A DNA stretch of 44,010 nt from Candidatus Nanopelagicales bacterium (GTDB taxonomy: Bacteria > Actinomycetota > Actinomycetes > S36-B12). Positions 15,497 through 22,511 of this stretch are shown in pieces; the first letter of the stretch is position 1, and the number at the start of each line of letters is the position of its first letter. The stretch spans positions 1 through 44,010 of the forward strand of contig JAQTXL010000003.1 of assembly GCA_028688835.1 (NCBI GenBank). The letters run 5' to 3'. The position numbers and the translations under genes were made by a program. Under the pieces are notes generated by a model. The model ran no database searches. It was not told the DNA's origin and worked only from the letters and a program-made list of their open reading frames with translations.

Positions 15497-16947
15497 ACGC
15501 CCAGGCCTCGCTCACGTGGGATCTGGCAGTCCTGGGAGGAGGAAGCGCCGGCATTGTCGCTGCCAAGACAGCAGCACAACTGGGGGCTCGCGTGGTGCTG
15601 ATCGAGGCCGAGCGGACGGGGGGTGACTGCCTGTGGACCGGGTGTGTTCCCAGCAAGGCACTGTTGGCGGCCGCCGGCGCCGCTGCGGACGCGCGCAATG
15701 CCGGACGATTCGGCATTCATGTCACTGGCACGACCGTCAACTTCACCGAAGTCATGGATCACGTTCGTCGCTCGATCAGGCGGATCGAGCCGGTGGATTC
15801 GATCCAGGCGCTGAGCACCGAGGGCATCAGCGTCATCACCGGCAGGGGCACCTTCCTGCCCTCGGGCGCACTCGACGTCGAAGGCCGGGTGGTGCAGTAT
15901 TGCCAGGCGCTCCTGGCTACCGGGGCCTCTCCGGCGATTCCGCCGATCCCTGGGCTCGAGACCATGCCTGTGCTCACGTCTGACACCCTGTGGGACCTTG
16001 ACGTGCTTCCTGAACGCCTCGCGATCCTGGGCGGCGGCAGCATCGGCTGCGAGCTTGGCCAAGCATTCGCTCGTTTGGGATCCCAGGTCACGATCATCGA
16101 AGCCGCTGGGCGCATCCTGCCGCGCGAGGACCCGCGCGCCGCTGCCGCCGTGCAGCGCTCCCTCGTACGCGACGGGGCGCGGATCCTCCCGAACACCACG
16201 GTTGCCCGTGTCCAGGGATCACCCGATGGCTCGGGATCGCTCATGCTTGAGTCACCTGGTGGTGGGACTCACCAGGTCGAGTTCGACCGGCTGCTGGTGG
16301 CTGTTGGGCGGACTCCGAACACCAGCGGGCTTGGACTGGACGTGGCTGGTGTGCGGCGCGATGAGCGAGGCTACGTGCTCGTCGACAGGGCCCTGCAGAC
16401 CAGCAATCGCCGCATCTGGGCCGCCGGCGACCTGACTGGGTATCCGCAGTTCACGCACACTGCGGGAGTTCACGGCAGCCTCGCAGCCAGCAACGCCGTG
16501 CTGGGCCTGCGCCGCAAGGTCGACATCATCGCCATCCCACGCGTCACGTTCACTGACCCAGAAGTGGCGTCAGTCGGCGCTGCCACGTGGGGACACACAG
16601 CGGATGCGAGGATCTCGCTGCCGACGCGCGAACATGTACTGGTCGATCGGGCAGTCACCCATGACGACACGGACGGCTTCGCCTGCCTGGCCATCGACCC
16701 TCGGGGTCGCATCGCGGGCGCAGCTCTTGTTGGCCCACGCGCTGGCGAAAGCCTGGGCGAGCTGACACTTGCGGTTCGTCTGGGCCTGAGCGCTCGAGAT
16801 ATCGCCGGCACCATGCACCCCTACCCGACCTATGCTGACGGAGCGTGGAATGCCGCCATCGACTCGACCAAGGCGCAGCTCGCACGTCCGTGGACGCGCA
16901 GGACCCTGACCGCCCTACTCAAGCTGCGTCGCGCACGCCTGCGCTGA
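15493..16947 (+). CDS. FAD-dependent pyridine nucleotide-disulfide oxidoreductase (mercuric reductase-like)
   Basis: A 484-residue class I flavoprotein disulfide reductase. It has the FAD loop VLGGGSAGIVAA, the redox pair GGDCLWTGCVPSKALL (C-x4-C), the NAD(P)H Rossmann loop ILGGGSIGCELGQ, the FAD motif RRIWAAGDLTG, and the C-terminal dimer-interface segment MHPYPTYADG with the active-site His. The group includes mercuric-reductase-like and dihydrolipoamide-dehydrogenase-like enzymes. There is no N-terminal metal domain and no C-terminal vicinal cysteine pair, so true mercury reduction is unlikely. ATG 15493 overlaps the ZAS-like gene by four bases. Nearby mycoredoxin genes suggest a low-molecular-weight disulfide substrate. 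Confidence 0.87.
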   Translation: MNAQASLTWDLAVLGGGSAGIVAAKTAAQLGARVVLIEAERTGGDCLWTGCVPSKALLAAAGAAADARNAGRFGIHVTGTTVNFTEVMDHVRRSIRRIEPVDSIQALSTEGISVITGRGTFLPSGALDVEGRVVQYCQALLATGASPAIPPIPGLETMPVLTSDTLWDLDVLPERLAILGGGSIGCELGQAFARLGSQVTIIEAAGRILPREDPRAAAAVQRSLVRDGARILPNTTVARVQGSPDGSGSLMLESPGGGTHQVEFDRLLVAVGRTPNTSGLGLDVAGVRRDERGYVLVDRALQTSNRRIWAAGDLTGYPQFTHTAGVHGSLAASNAVLGLRRKVDIIAIPRVTFTDPEVASVGAATWGHTADARISLPTREHVLVDRAVTHDDTDGFACLAIDPRGRIAGAALVGPRAGESLGELTLAVRLGLSARDIAGTMHPYPTYADGAWNAAIDSTKAQLARPWTRRTLTALLKLRRARLR

Positions 16948-16969
16948 AGAGGTGGGGTACGTGCAGTCC

Positions 16970-17278
16970 CTAACCCACGCGGGCTAGGGCAGCGGCGATC
17001 TGCTCGACCGTCGGCGCCCCTGCAAGACCAGCGCCCGTCGCATAGAGCCGGCAGGCAAGGCCAGGGGCACCCGCCTGGTCAGCGAACAGATCGCGATCGT
17101 CGACAACGATGGTGGGACTTCCCGCGAACCCCAGTTCATCCGCCTGGGCCTGTGTCGTCACTTCGACAAAGTCGATCAACGTCCCGGCCAGCTGGTCGAT
17201 GTTCAGCGCCTGCTGGAGGTTGTTCGCGGCCGACAGCCAGTTCGGGCAGTCCTTGAAGTACATCAGAGTGACGCGCAT
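16970..17278 (-). CDS. Small thioredoxin-fold protein with single active-site Cys (CPNW)
   Basis: A 102-residue protein starting MRVTLMYFKDCPNW, a thioredoxin-like fold in which the usual CxxC is replaced by C-P-N-W, leaving one active-site cysteine. The strand GSPTIVVDD supplies the cis-proline. Similar small proteins are often found with mercury or arsenic genes and annotated as thioredoxin family. ATG 17278 follows GGAGG at good spacing; the in-frame ATG at 17290 is less likely. It is convergent with the flavin reductase gene, with 22 bases between. A monothiol role such as glutathionylation-type chemistry or metal transfer is speculative. Confidence 0.72.
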   Translation of the reverse strand: MRVTLMYFKDCPNWLSAANNLQQALNIDQLAGTLIDFVEVTTQAQADELGFAGSPTIVVDDRDLFADQAGAPGLACRLYATGAGLAGAPTVEQIAAALARVG

Positions 17279-17329
17279 GGTTGCCTCCATCTGCTAATCG
17301 TGCCGCAAACGGCAAGTGCGGAACTCGAA

Positions 17330-17581
17330 TCAGGATGCAGCAGCCAGTCGATCCAGGACCATGGCGACGGGCGGATTCGTCATCGCTGTGCCGTCGGCAA
17401 AGACCAAGGTCGGCACCGTACGGTTGCCGCCGTTGACGCCTTCTACGAGCGCTGCAGCAGCTTCGTCGGTCTCGATGTCGACCTCGGTGAACACAACTCC
17501 TGCTCGTGCCAACTGCGCCTTGAGTCGCTGGCAGTAGCCACACCATTGCGTGCTGTACATGGTCAGTCCGGATGCGTTCAT
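17330..17581 (-). CDS. mrx1: Mycoredoxin (CGYC glutaredoxin)
   Basis: An 83-residue glutaredoxin-fold protein with active site QWCGYC, the cis-proline strand VPTLVFADGT and helix NPPVAMVLDRL. CGYC matches actinobacterial mycoredoxin-1, which reduces mycothiol-protein disulfides. The frame is open far upstream but without family features; ATG 17581 sits at the family's normal N terminus (MNASGLTMYST). It is homologous to the CGDC protein at 13630-13902 along its full length. The gene symbol is by similarity of the motif only. Confidence 0.83.
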   Translation of the reverse strand: MNASGLTMYSTQWCGYCQRLKAQLARAGVVFTEVDIETDEAAAALVEGVNGGNRTVPTLVFADGTAMTNPPVAMVLDRLAAAS

Positions 17582-17666
17582 CAGGGCGCCTTTCGACTCA
17601 GATCGTGTCGTGGAAACCCGCCACGCTCGCGCGATATTCCATCGAGCGCGTGGCCCGCGCCGCAGT

Positions 17667-18425
17667 TCAGCGCTCACGCCCAGCGCGCAGGCCACCGGTG
17701 ACCGGCGTGAGGTCCTCATCGCGCGACAACTGGACCAGCAGGGTGACGTCAACGACCTGGATCCTGCCCCGACGCAGCCGCACGAGCCCGCGCTGGCGCA
17801 GGTCGCCGAGCACCTTGGTGGTCGTCTCCCTGGTGGTGCCCACGAGGTCGGCCAACTGCTCGTGGGTGAGCCTCACTTCGCCCCCATTGTCGCGAGCCAA
17901 GGTGGCAAGTGCCGATGCGATCCGGGCCGGCACGGACATGAGCACGGTGTCACCCAAACGGCGCTCGAGTTCGAGGACTCGCGCACCGAGCACTTCGGCG
18001 ACGCGGGCTGCCACCCTGGGATCGGACAGCAGACGCTCATTGACGTCGCTGCGGCTCATGATGCAGACCAGACTGGGTTCCAGCGCCTCGGCGTACGTGT
18101 CGTCCAGCTGCTGCCCCATCGGGAGCATCTGGCCGAAGATCTGCCCTGGCTCGATGATCGCGGTGGTCAGGCTGCGCCCGTCGGCGGCCAGCCGGTACAG
18201 GCGCACCCGCCCCGCCTTGAGGATGAACAGCACCTCGTTGGTCTCATTAGGCGAAATCAGCAGCGTTCCGGCAAGAACGTCCTTCATCTGCGTGGATGCT
18301 GCGATGCCTTCGACCTCAGCCATACCCAGGTCCCGAAAGATGTCGACCTCAGCAAGTCGCCAGACCTTGTCCGGCAGCGTCCAGCCCTTGGCGCCGTTGG
18401 CGTGAGTGTCAGTGCCCATCGGCAT
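17667..18425 (-). CDS. Crp/Fnr family transcriptional regulator
   Basis: A 252-residue regulator with an N-terminal cyclic-nucleotide-binding-type beta barrel (residues about 25-140: LAGTLLISPNETNEVLFIL, GQIFGQML) and a C-terminal winged helix with recognition helix LADLVGTTRETTTKVLGDL. No FNR-type cysteine cluster is seen, and the phosphate-binding cassette is not a clear cAMP-binding one, so the effector is unknown. ATG 18425 follows GAAGGG. The start overlaps the 3' end of a thioredoxin-like gene by 17 bases, so sensor and thiol protein may be co-expressed. Confidence 0.85.
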   Translation of the reverse strand: MPMGTDTHANGAKGWTLPDKVWRLAEVDIFRDLGMAEVEGIAASTQMKDVLAGTLLISPNETNEVLFILKAGRVRLYRLAADGRSLTTAIIEPGQIFGQMLPMGQQLDDTYAEALEPSLVCIMSRSDVNERLLSDPRVAARVAEVLGARVLELERRLGDTVLMSVPARIASALATLARDNGGEVRLTHEQLADLVGTTRETTTKVLGDLRQRGLVRLRRGRIQVVDVTLLVQLSRDEDLTPVTGGLRAGRER

Positions 18426-18717
18426 TCAGCCCTTCAAGAAGGTCGGCTATGCGCCGCGGCTCGGGATTGCCCAGTGACACGACCTTCCCGTCGACCAGGT
18501 ACGTGGGGGTCCCGATGAGGGTAATCCCTACAGGCGCATCCTCGCGGTCCACATCGATGACACTGACCGTCAACCCGGGCACCAATTCGGCGATCTCGGC
18601 GAGCACCTGCGGTGTTCGCCTACAGGCCACGCAGTGGTCGGCGACCAGGACGGTGAGGTGCGGGGCCTGAGTGCTGGCCCCGCACACGAGTTCACTGTGC
18701 AGCACGCGTGGTCGCAC
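18409..18717 (-). CDS. Thioredoxin-fold protein (CVAC)
   Basis: A roughly 100-residue protein with the strand LTVLVADHCVACRR, a CxxC redox site after the first strand, and IGTPTYLVDGK with the cis-proline. It is a minimal thioredoxin or glutaredoxin fold of unknown partner. The start is uncertain: GTG codons lie at 18717 and 18705, both inside the upstream membrane-protein gene's 3' end. Its neighbour downstream is the Crp-type regulator. Confidence 0.7.
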   Translation of the reverse strand: MRPRVLHSELVCGASTQAPHLTVLVADHCVACRRTPQVLAEIAELVPGLTVSVIDVDREDAPVGITLIGTPTYLVDGKVVSLGNPEPRRIADLLEGLNADGH

Positions 18718-19165
18718 CCTGCTTGAGCACAGCGGCAGTCACCAGCCCGAGGATGGCGCCGAAGATCATGTGGCCCATGAGTGACTTCCATGCCATGGCG
18801 TCGAACTGGAACGTGGGCATCCCGAGCTTCGCCGGCATGAGCAGCAGCGCTCCCAGCACCCACCAGGCGACGCCGTACATCACCCCGATGACTGCGAACC
18901 CAACGTAGCCAGCACGAACCTGGGCCACGATCACACCGAATGCCACGCCCAGCGCCATGGAGATCGCGAGGTGGGCCAGCCAGCCGACCACCACCGAGTC
19001 GCTCCCCACGAGCATCGCGATCTTGGGCATGAACGACATTATCTGCATCATCATCCCGAACACCATGCCGCCCAGGATGCCGCCGGCAAGGCCGCCGATT
19101 GCGCCTCGGGTGATCGCCTCAGTCGAGGTCCGCTGCCGTGTTCTGTGTGCCAGTGCTGTAGCCAT
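18692..19165 (-). CDS. Glycine-zipper membrane protein of unknown function
   Basis: A 157-residue protein with about four hydrophobic segments. The first is glycine-rich (GAIGGLAGGILGGMVFGMMM), and the others include MALGVAFGVIVAQV, WWVLGALLLMPAKLG and MIFGAILGLVTAAVL. I do not recognise the family with confidence. ATG 19165 follows GGGAAGGGA; the frame is open to 19300 but lacks features. Its end overlaps the next gene (CVAC thioredoxin fold), so three genes 17667-19165 run as one operon. Confidence 0.7.
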   Translation of the reverse strand: MATALAHRTRQRTSTEAITRGAIGGLAGGILGGMVFGMMMQIMSFMPKIAMLVGSDSVVVGWLAHLAISMALGVAFGVIVAQVRAGYVGFAVIGVMYGVAWWVLGALLLMPAKLGMPTFQFDAMAWKSLMGHMIFGAILGLVTAAVLKQGATTRAAQ

Positions 19166-19308
19166 GTGCAATCCCTTCCCAATCGCGCCGCATCTCGACG
19201 CTGCAGGCACGCTATGAGCACGTCGCACTGCAGTTCTGTGGGCTGGCTTACGTTCCGCGACAAATGCCAGAAGCCGTGAATTCCTCGGCAAATCGCGCAT
19301 CAGCGACC

Positions 19309-19314
19309 TACCAT
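19309..19314 (+). promoter_or_regulatory. Putative -10 box, leaderless peptidase S51 transcript
   Basis: TACCAT fits TANNNT and ends six bases before ATG 19321, so transcription should begin at the start codon. No Shine-Dalgarno sequence precedes this ATG, which supports leaderless translation. No clear -35 box is visible. Confidence 0.45.
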
Positions 19315-19320
19315 CGCAAC

Positions 19321-20001
19321 ATGACCTCCACCACGTACCTCAGCTCCAGCGGCCTCGCCGAGGACCGCAAGGTGCTCGCAGCAACCACTGACCACGCACG
19401 CGCCTGGGTGGTGCTCAACGCGCTCGACGGATCCAGCGCCGCGCGCCAGAACGCCTACGAATCCGAGGCGGCCGGGCTAGTAGCACTGGGATATGGCTGC
19501 CAGGAACTCGACCTCCGCGACCACTTCGGGGCAACTGATCAGCTCACAGAAGCACTCGCAAAATCACAGCTGGTCTGGGTCGCCGGTGGCAACACCTTCG
19601 TGCTCGCCCGCGCTACTGCACAGTCAGGGTTCGACGAAGCACTGCGACAGGTGCGCGAAACCCAGGATCTGAGCTACGGCGGCTACTCGGCTGGCGCGTG
19701 CCTGGCTGGCCCGGATCTTGCCGGCATTGACCTCATGGACGACGCGCAGTTCCTCCCTGACGGCTATGGTCCGGACACTGCCCCACGCACCCTGAGGCTC
19801 ATCGACGAGCGCATCGTGCCGCACTGGAAGTCCAAGTCACCAGAATCCTCAGGCGCCTCCTCGGCGGCGAAGTTCCTGAAGAAGGCACGCCTGCAGTTTC
19901 GCTGCCTCAAAGACGGCGAGACCTACGTCATCGGCGCAGCAGCCGCGGCGAGTGACGACCTTGCGATGCGCATGGCCACCATGCCGCACCTGCACTGCTG
20001 A
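19321..20001 (+). CDS. Peptidase S51 family protein (dipeptidase E/cyanophycinase-like)
   Basis: A 226-residue serine peptidase of family S51. The strand WVAGGNTFVLARA precedes the nucleophile elbow YGGYSAGACLAG, where Ser is the catalytic residue, and VPHW supplies a histidine-containing segment. Family members cleave Asp-X dipeptides or cyanophycin-derived peptides. The start is ATG 19321, which has no ribosome-binding site but is preceded by a suitable -10 box; an in-frame ATG at 19264 is less likely. The two residues around the catalytic Ser are conserved, so it should be active. Confidence 0.82.
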   Translation: MTSTTYLSSSGLAEDRKVLAATTDHARAWVVLNALDGSSAARQNAYESEAAGLVALGYGCQELDLRDHFGATDQLTEALAKSQLVWVAGGNTFVLARATAQSGFDEALRQVRETQDLSYGGYSAGACLAGPDLAGIDLMDDAQFLPDGYGPDTAPRTLRLIDERIVPHWKSKSPESSGASSAAKFLKKARLQFRCLKDGETYVIGAAAAASDDLAMRMATMPHLHC

Positions 20002-20065
20002 CAGGACGACCTGCAACGTCGAAGTGGCAGTCTCCACGAGCCGTTGCCATCTGAAGGAGACGCGC

Positions 20066-20425
20066 ATGGAGATACCAAAACCCAGCGATCAGGCCAAGGC
20101 CCTATTCCGCGATCTCATCCCTGACGTGCCTGGCGTTGCTGTGAAGCCGATGTTCGGCAATCTCGGTGCCTACATCAACGGCAACATGTTCGCCGGGCTC
20201 TTTGGCGAGGACCTCGGGGTGAAGCTCATCGAGAAATCCAGTCGCGACGAACTCACTGCCATCGACGGCACCGGACCATTCGGCCCAGCCGAACGACCAA
20301 TGGGCGGCTACACCTCACTTCCGTCCACGTGGGCGTCGATGCCGACGATGGCCTCCTCGTGGGTGCAACGCGCGATGCTCGAAGTAGGAGCCCTGCCCCC
20401 GAAGAAGGCAAGGGTGAAGAAGTAG
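20066..20425 (+). CDS. TfoX N-terminal domain protein
   Basis: A 119-residue single-domain protein similar to the N-terminal half of TfoX/Sxy: VKPMFGNLGAYINGNMFAGLF, then GVKLIEKSSRDEL and GYTSLPSTW. In gammaproteobacteria TfoX is a competence regulator; free TfoX-N proteins in actinobacteria have no established role. It ends in a lysine-rich tail (PPKKARVKK). ATG 20066 has AAGGAG at good spacing. About 100 bases after its stop lie the terminator hairpin and repeat copy 2. Confidence 0.83.
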   Translation: MEIPKPSDQAKALFRDLIPDVPGVAVKPMFGNLGAYINGNMFAGLFGEDLGVKLIEKSSRDELTAIDGTGPFGPAERPMGGYTSLPSTWASMPTMASSWVQRAMLEVGALPPKKARVKK

Positions 20426-20524
20426 TCCCGGCAATATGCGTTGCACCGAATACCGCCATGCCGTTGAGAAGGTGTGACCACCTTTGCCGAATTCCATGCC
20501 GCAAATGAGCGGGGTCCTCCGAAG

Positions 20525-20562
20525 CGACAGAGGGCCCCTGATCTCTCAGGGACCCTCTGTCG
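20525..20562 (+). terminator. Strong hairpin in front of repeat copy 2
   Basis: CGACAGAGGG (20525-20534) pairs with CCCTCTGTCG (20553-20562); the stem continues through CCCTGA/TCAGGG with one mismatch. It could end transcripts from the TfoX-N gene and, being symmetric, from the opposite strand. There is no long T run. The same hairpin occurs before copy 4. Confidence 0.6.
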
Positions 20563-20730
20563 TACCGAACGTTCATTTAGTTGAACGTTCAATTTCGTAG
20601 CGGGGAGAAACTGAGGATGCACGATCACCGGGTTGCGTGCCCCGCGGGTTGCCCTCACAAATGATCATTCCTGCACCCCCCTCTGCACTCCCCTGGGGGC
20701 GCAAGCCTGCACCCCCGCCGCTGACTTTCA
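20525..20730 (+). repeat. Dispersed repeat, copy 2
   Basis: A full copy: terminator-like hairpin, then two GAACGTTC palindromes (20567-20574 and 20583-20590), the GTAGCGGGGAGAAAC core from 20598, GTGCA/TGCAC hairpins, and the CCGCTGACTTT end box. Its core is closest to copy 3 (both read GGGTTGCGTGCCCCGCG), while the hairpin and palindromes match copy 4. It ends ten bases after the HigA-like gene's stop. Bases 20426-20524 hold nothing else I can name. Confidence 0.87.
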
Positions 20731-20739
20731 TCAATGCGT

Positions 20740-21036
20740 TCAGGCGACTGCCTTGGGCTTGAGTTGGACCGTAAGCGTGGTGTCGAAGGCGCTGGCGATG
20801 CGCTGGAGGATCGGCAGAGTCGGCGTCGTGCCGCCGGCCTCAAAACGAGCAATCGCGGGCTGCGTCATGCCGGTCAGCTTTGCCAGGTCGCGTTGACTCC
20901 AACCGCGCCCCTCGCGCAGGCCACGAACCTGCTCCCCAAGCTCGAACGCGAGCTTGGCCGCGGCATACGCGGCCTCAACCGCCGAGTCGCCCGCGCGAGC
21001 GGCCTGCAAGTCTTCCCATGACGTGCGTGCCATCAC
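20740..21036 (-). CDS. HigA-like XRE-family antitoxin
   Basis: A 98-residue helix-turn-helix protein. An N-terminal helix (ARTSWEDLQAARAG) that probably covers the toxin is followed by an XRE domain: VRGLREGRGWSQRDLAKLTGMTQPAIARFEAG, positions about 38-69. Its start (GTG 21036 or ATG 21033, with GAGGAGGAG before it) overlaps the toxin stop, giving the toxin-first order typical of higBA. It should bind its own promoter, probably at the inverted repeat 21378-21393. It lies directly against repeat copy 2. Confidence 0.85.
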   Translation of the reverse strand: MMARTSWEDLQAARAGDSAVEAAYAAAKLAFELGEQVRGLREGRGWSQRDLAKLTGMTQPAIARFEAGGTTPTLPILQRIASAFDTTLTVQLKPKAVA

Positions 21037-21365
21037 TCCTCCTCATCCACAAAGTGCTCGGCCTGCATGCAAGCGAGCAACGACCTCTTCGCCCGCACCA
21101 CCTGTGCCCGATCCCTGTCCTTAGTCTTCGCGAAGACCGTCAGCAGGATGATCCGCCGCCCTGGGGCGATCCAGTGGGTGATCCGGATCGCCTGTCGACC
21201 CAGGTCGAACCGAGGCTCCCGCAGCTTGCCGTCCAGTTGCTTGGTGTACGGCTCGGCGAGCAGGACACCTCGCTCGGCCAGGAGGTCGACGTAGAACGCC
21301 GCATGACCGAACTCATTGCCCGCGAGCCCCTCGCGCCAGTCCCGGACTTCAGGCTCAAGTTCCAC
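21033..21365 (-). CDS. HigB-like RelE-superfamily toxin (Gp49-like)
   Basis: A 110-residue protein of the phage-derived Gp49/HigB group (PF05973 type): an N-terminal VRDWREGL helix, DLLAERGVLLAEPYTKQLDGKLREPRFD, and the core strand RITHWIAPGRRIILLTVFAKT, then a basic helix (RDRAQVVRAKRSL). Family toxins cleave mRNA on the ribosome. The first codon is GTG 21365, twelve bases after a TGGTAT -10 candidate. Paired with the XRE antitoxin gene downstream. Confidence 0.85.
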   Translation of the reverse strand: MELEPEVRDWREGLAGNEFGHAAFYVDLLAERGVLLAEPYTKQLDGKLREPRFDLGRQAIRITHWIAPGRRIILLTVFAKTKDRDRAQVVRAKRSLLACMQAEHFVDEEE

Positions 21366-21377
21366 CGAACCCCAGAC

Positions 21378-21393
21378 ATACCAATGATGGTAT
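21378..21393. promoter_or_regulatory. Inverted repeat operator upstream of the HigBA-like pair
   Basis: ATACCA at 21378-21383 and TGGTAT at 21388-21393 form a perfect 6+4+6 inverted repeat about a dozen bases upstream of the toxin start. The right half read on the minus strand doubles as a plausible -10 box. It is the expected place for autorepression by the antitoxin. Bases 21394-21542 have no gene. Confidence 0.6.
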
Positions 21394-21542
21394 CACTCGT
21401 GTGATGCCGCCGAGCCCATAGCCCGTGAGGCAACTGCACTCGGGGTAGTCCGGGTGAGTTGGAAGGTGAGGTGGGGAGTGGAGGGCCACACCAAGCGGCG
21501 CCATCCACCCTCGCTCGCCGACTGTCGGCCGCGAGGCCGCGC

Positions 21543-22508
21543 CTAGCCGTCCTGCATACCGGCTCCGGACACTTCGCTGAGTACGCGCTCGATGATGTCC
21601 GGAATGGCGTCGAGCGCGGCGTCGAGTAGCGCCTCCACGACAACTGCTGTCGCCGCGGTGTTGACGTCGATCGCGCGCTTCCACGCGTCGGGCTCGTAGC
21701 GCGTCAGCATCGAGAGTGAGAACAGGATCACCCACCACAGCATCATGGGATGCAGCGTCGCCGGATCGCCTTCCACGGCCGGCAGAAGTACCTCAGAGTG
21801 TCGATATGGCCGGCCCGGGCGCCGAATGGCCCACGGCACGGCTGGCGAGAAGTTCACTTGAACAGTTCGTCCATCGTCTGAGTAGTGCACGCTCTCCAGC
21901 TGGAAGCCGCGCAGATCGGGGTATGCGGTACATAGCTCCGCGTACGCAGCATCGTCGAACACATGACCGGTGAGCGGCACTGAATTGATTGCGTACAGAA
22001 TCCGTTCGCCTCGACTACCGCTGTGGTCGCTCACTAGATGCGTTCTTCGGCGCCGCAGTCGCGGCTCGGACAGTCCAACGTCGACAACCATCGACCAGAG
22101 ATCCGACAGCGTCTGCGACCGCAGCATTGGCGCTGAATGCAGCAGTCGGCTCAGTTCGGTGAAACTCGTTCCTGGCTTACCATTCCCCCACACCGTGGTC
22201 GAGAACAGATCGGTTCCGCCGGCGACGTTTGCGAAGTCAGCGTGGATCCCGTGTCCCCGCAGCCGGAGGCCGCTTTCCGCAGCCACGGCAATGGCGCGAC
22301 CAGCCTGAGATAGGCCATAGAAGAGGGGCAGAGCCCGGGTGGAGTGCTCCGCAAGAGCGGCCGTACGGAGCAAGTCTTCGGCCTGCTCGAGAGCGGACAC
22401 GAACACGTCGCGATCACTGTTCGCGACAATATCGCGGCTTCTCCACGCGCGGATCAGTCGCCACGACTCCTGTCGACGGCGCTGCTCGACCTCCCAGTAA
22501 GTGGGCAT
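21543..22508 (-). CDS. YaaC-like protein
   Basis: A 321-residue protein resembling the YaaC family. The features that point there are the helical segment ALEQAEDLLRTAALAEHSTR with PLFYGLSQAGRAIAVA, and near the C terminus LWWVILFSLSMLTRYEPDAW with long helices (NTAATAVVVEALLDAAL, IPDIIERVL). YaaC proteins are mostly helical, of unknown biochemical activity, and turn up near nucleases and other defence genes. It begins three bases after the membrane nuclease gene's stop, so the two are one operon. I see no catalytic motif. The family assignment is by eye and moderate. Confidence 0.65.
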   Translation of the reverse strand: MPTYWEVEQRRRQESWRLIRAWRSRDIVANSDRDVFVSALEQAEDLLRTAALAEHSTRALPLFYGLSQAGRAIAVAAESGLRLRGHGIHADFANVAGGTDLFSTTVWGNGKPGTSFTELSRLLHSAPMLRSQTLSDLWSMVVDVGLSEPRLRRRRTHLVSDHSGSRGERILYAINSVPLTGHVFDDAAYAELCTAYPDLRGFQLESVHYSDDGRTVQVNFSPAVPWAIRRPGRPYRHSEVLLPAVEGDPATLHPMMLWWVILFSLSMLTRYEPDAWKRAIDVNTAATAVVVEALLDAALDAIPDIIERVLSEVSGAGMQDG

Positions 22509-22511
22509 TGC

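Noticed and set aside
15493-16947. Flavin reductase as a true mercuric reductase (merA)
   Set aside because: It lacks the N-terminal metal domain and the C-terminal vicinal cysteines, and no merR, merT or merP is near.
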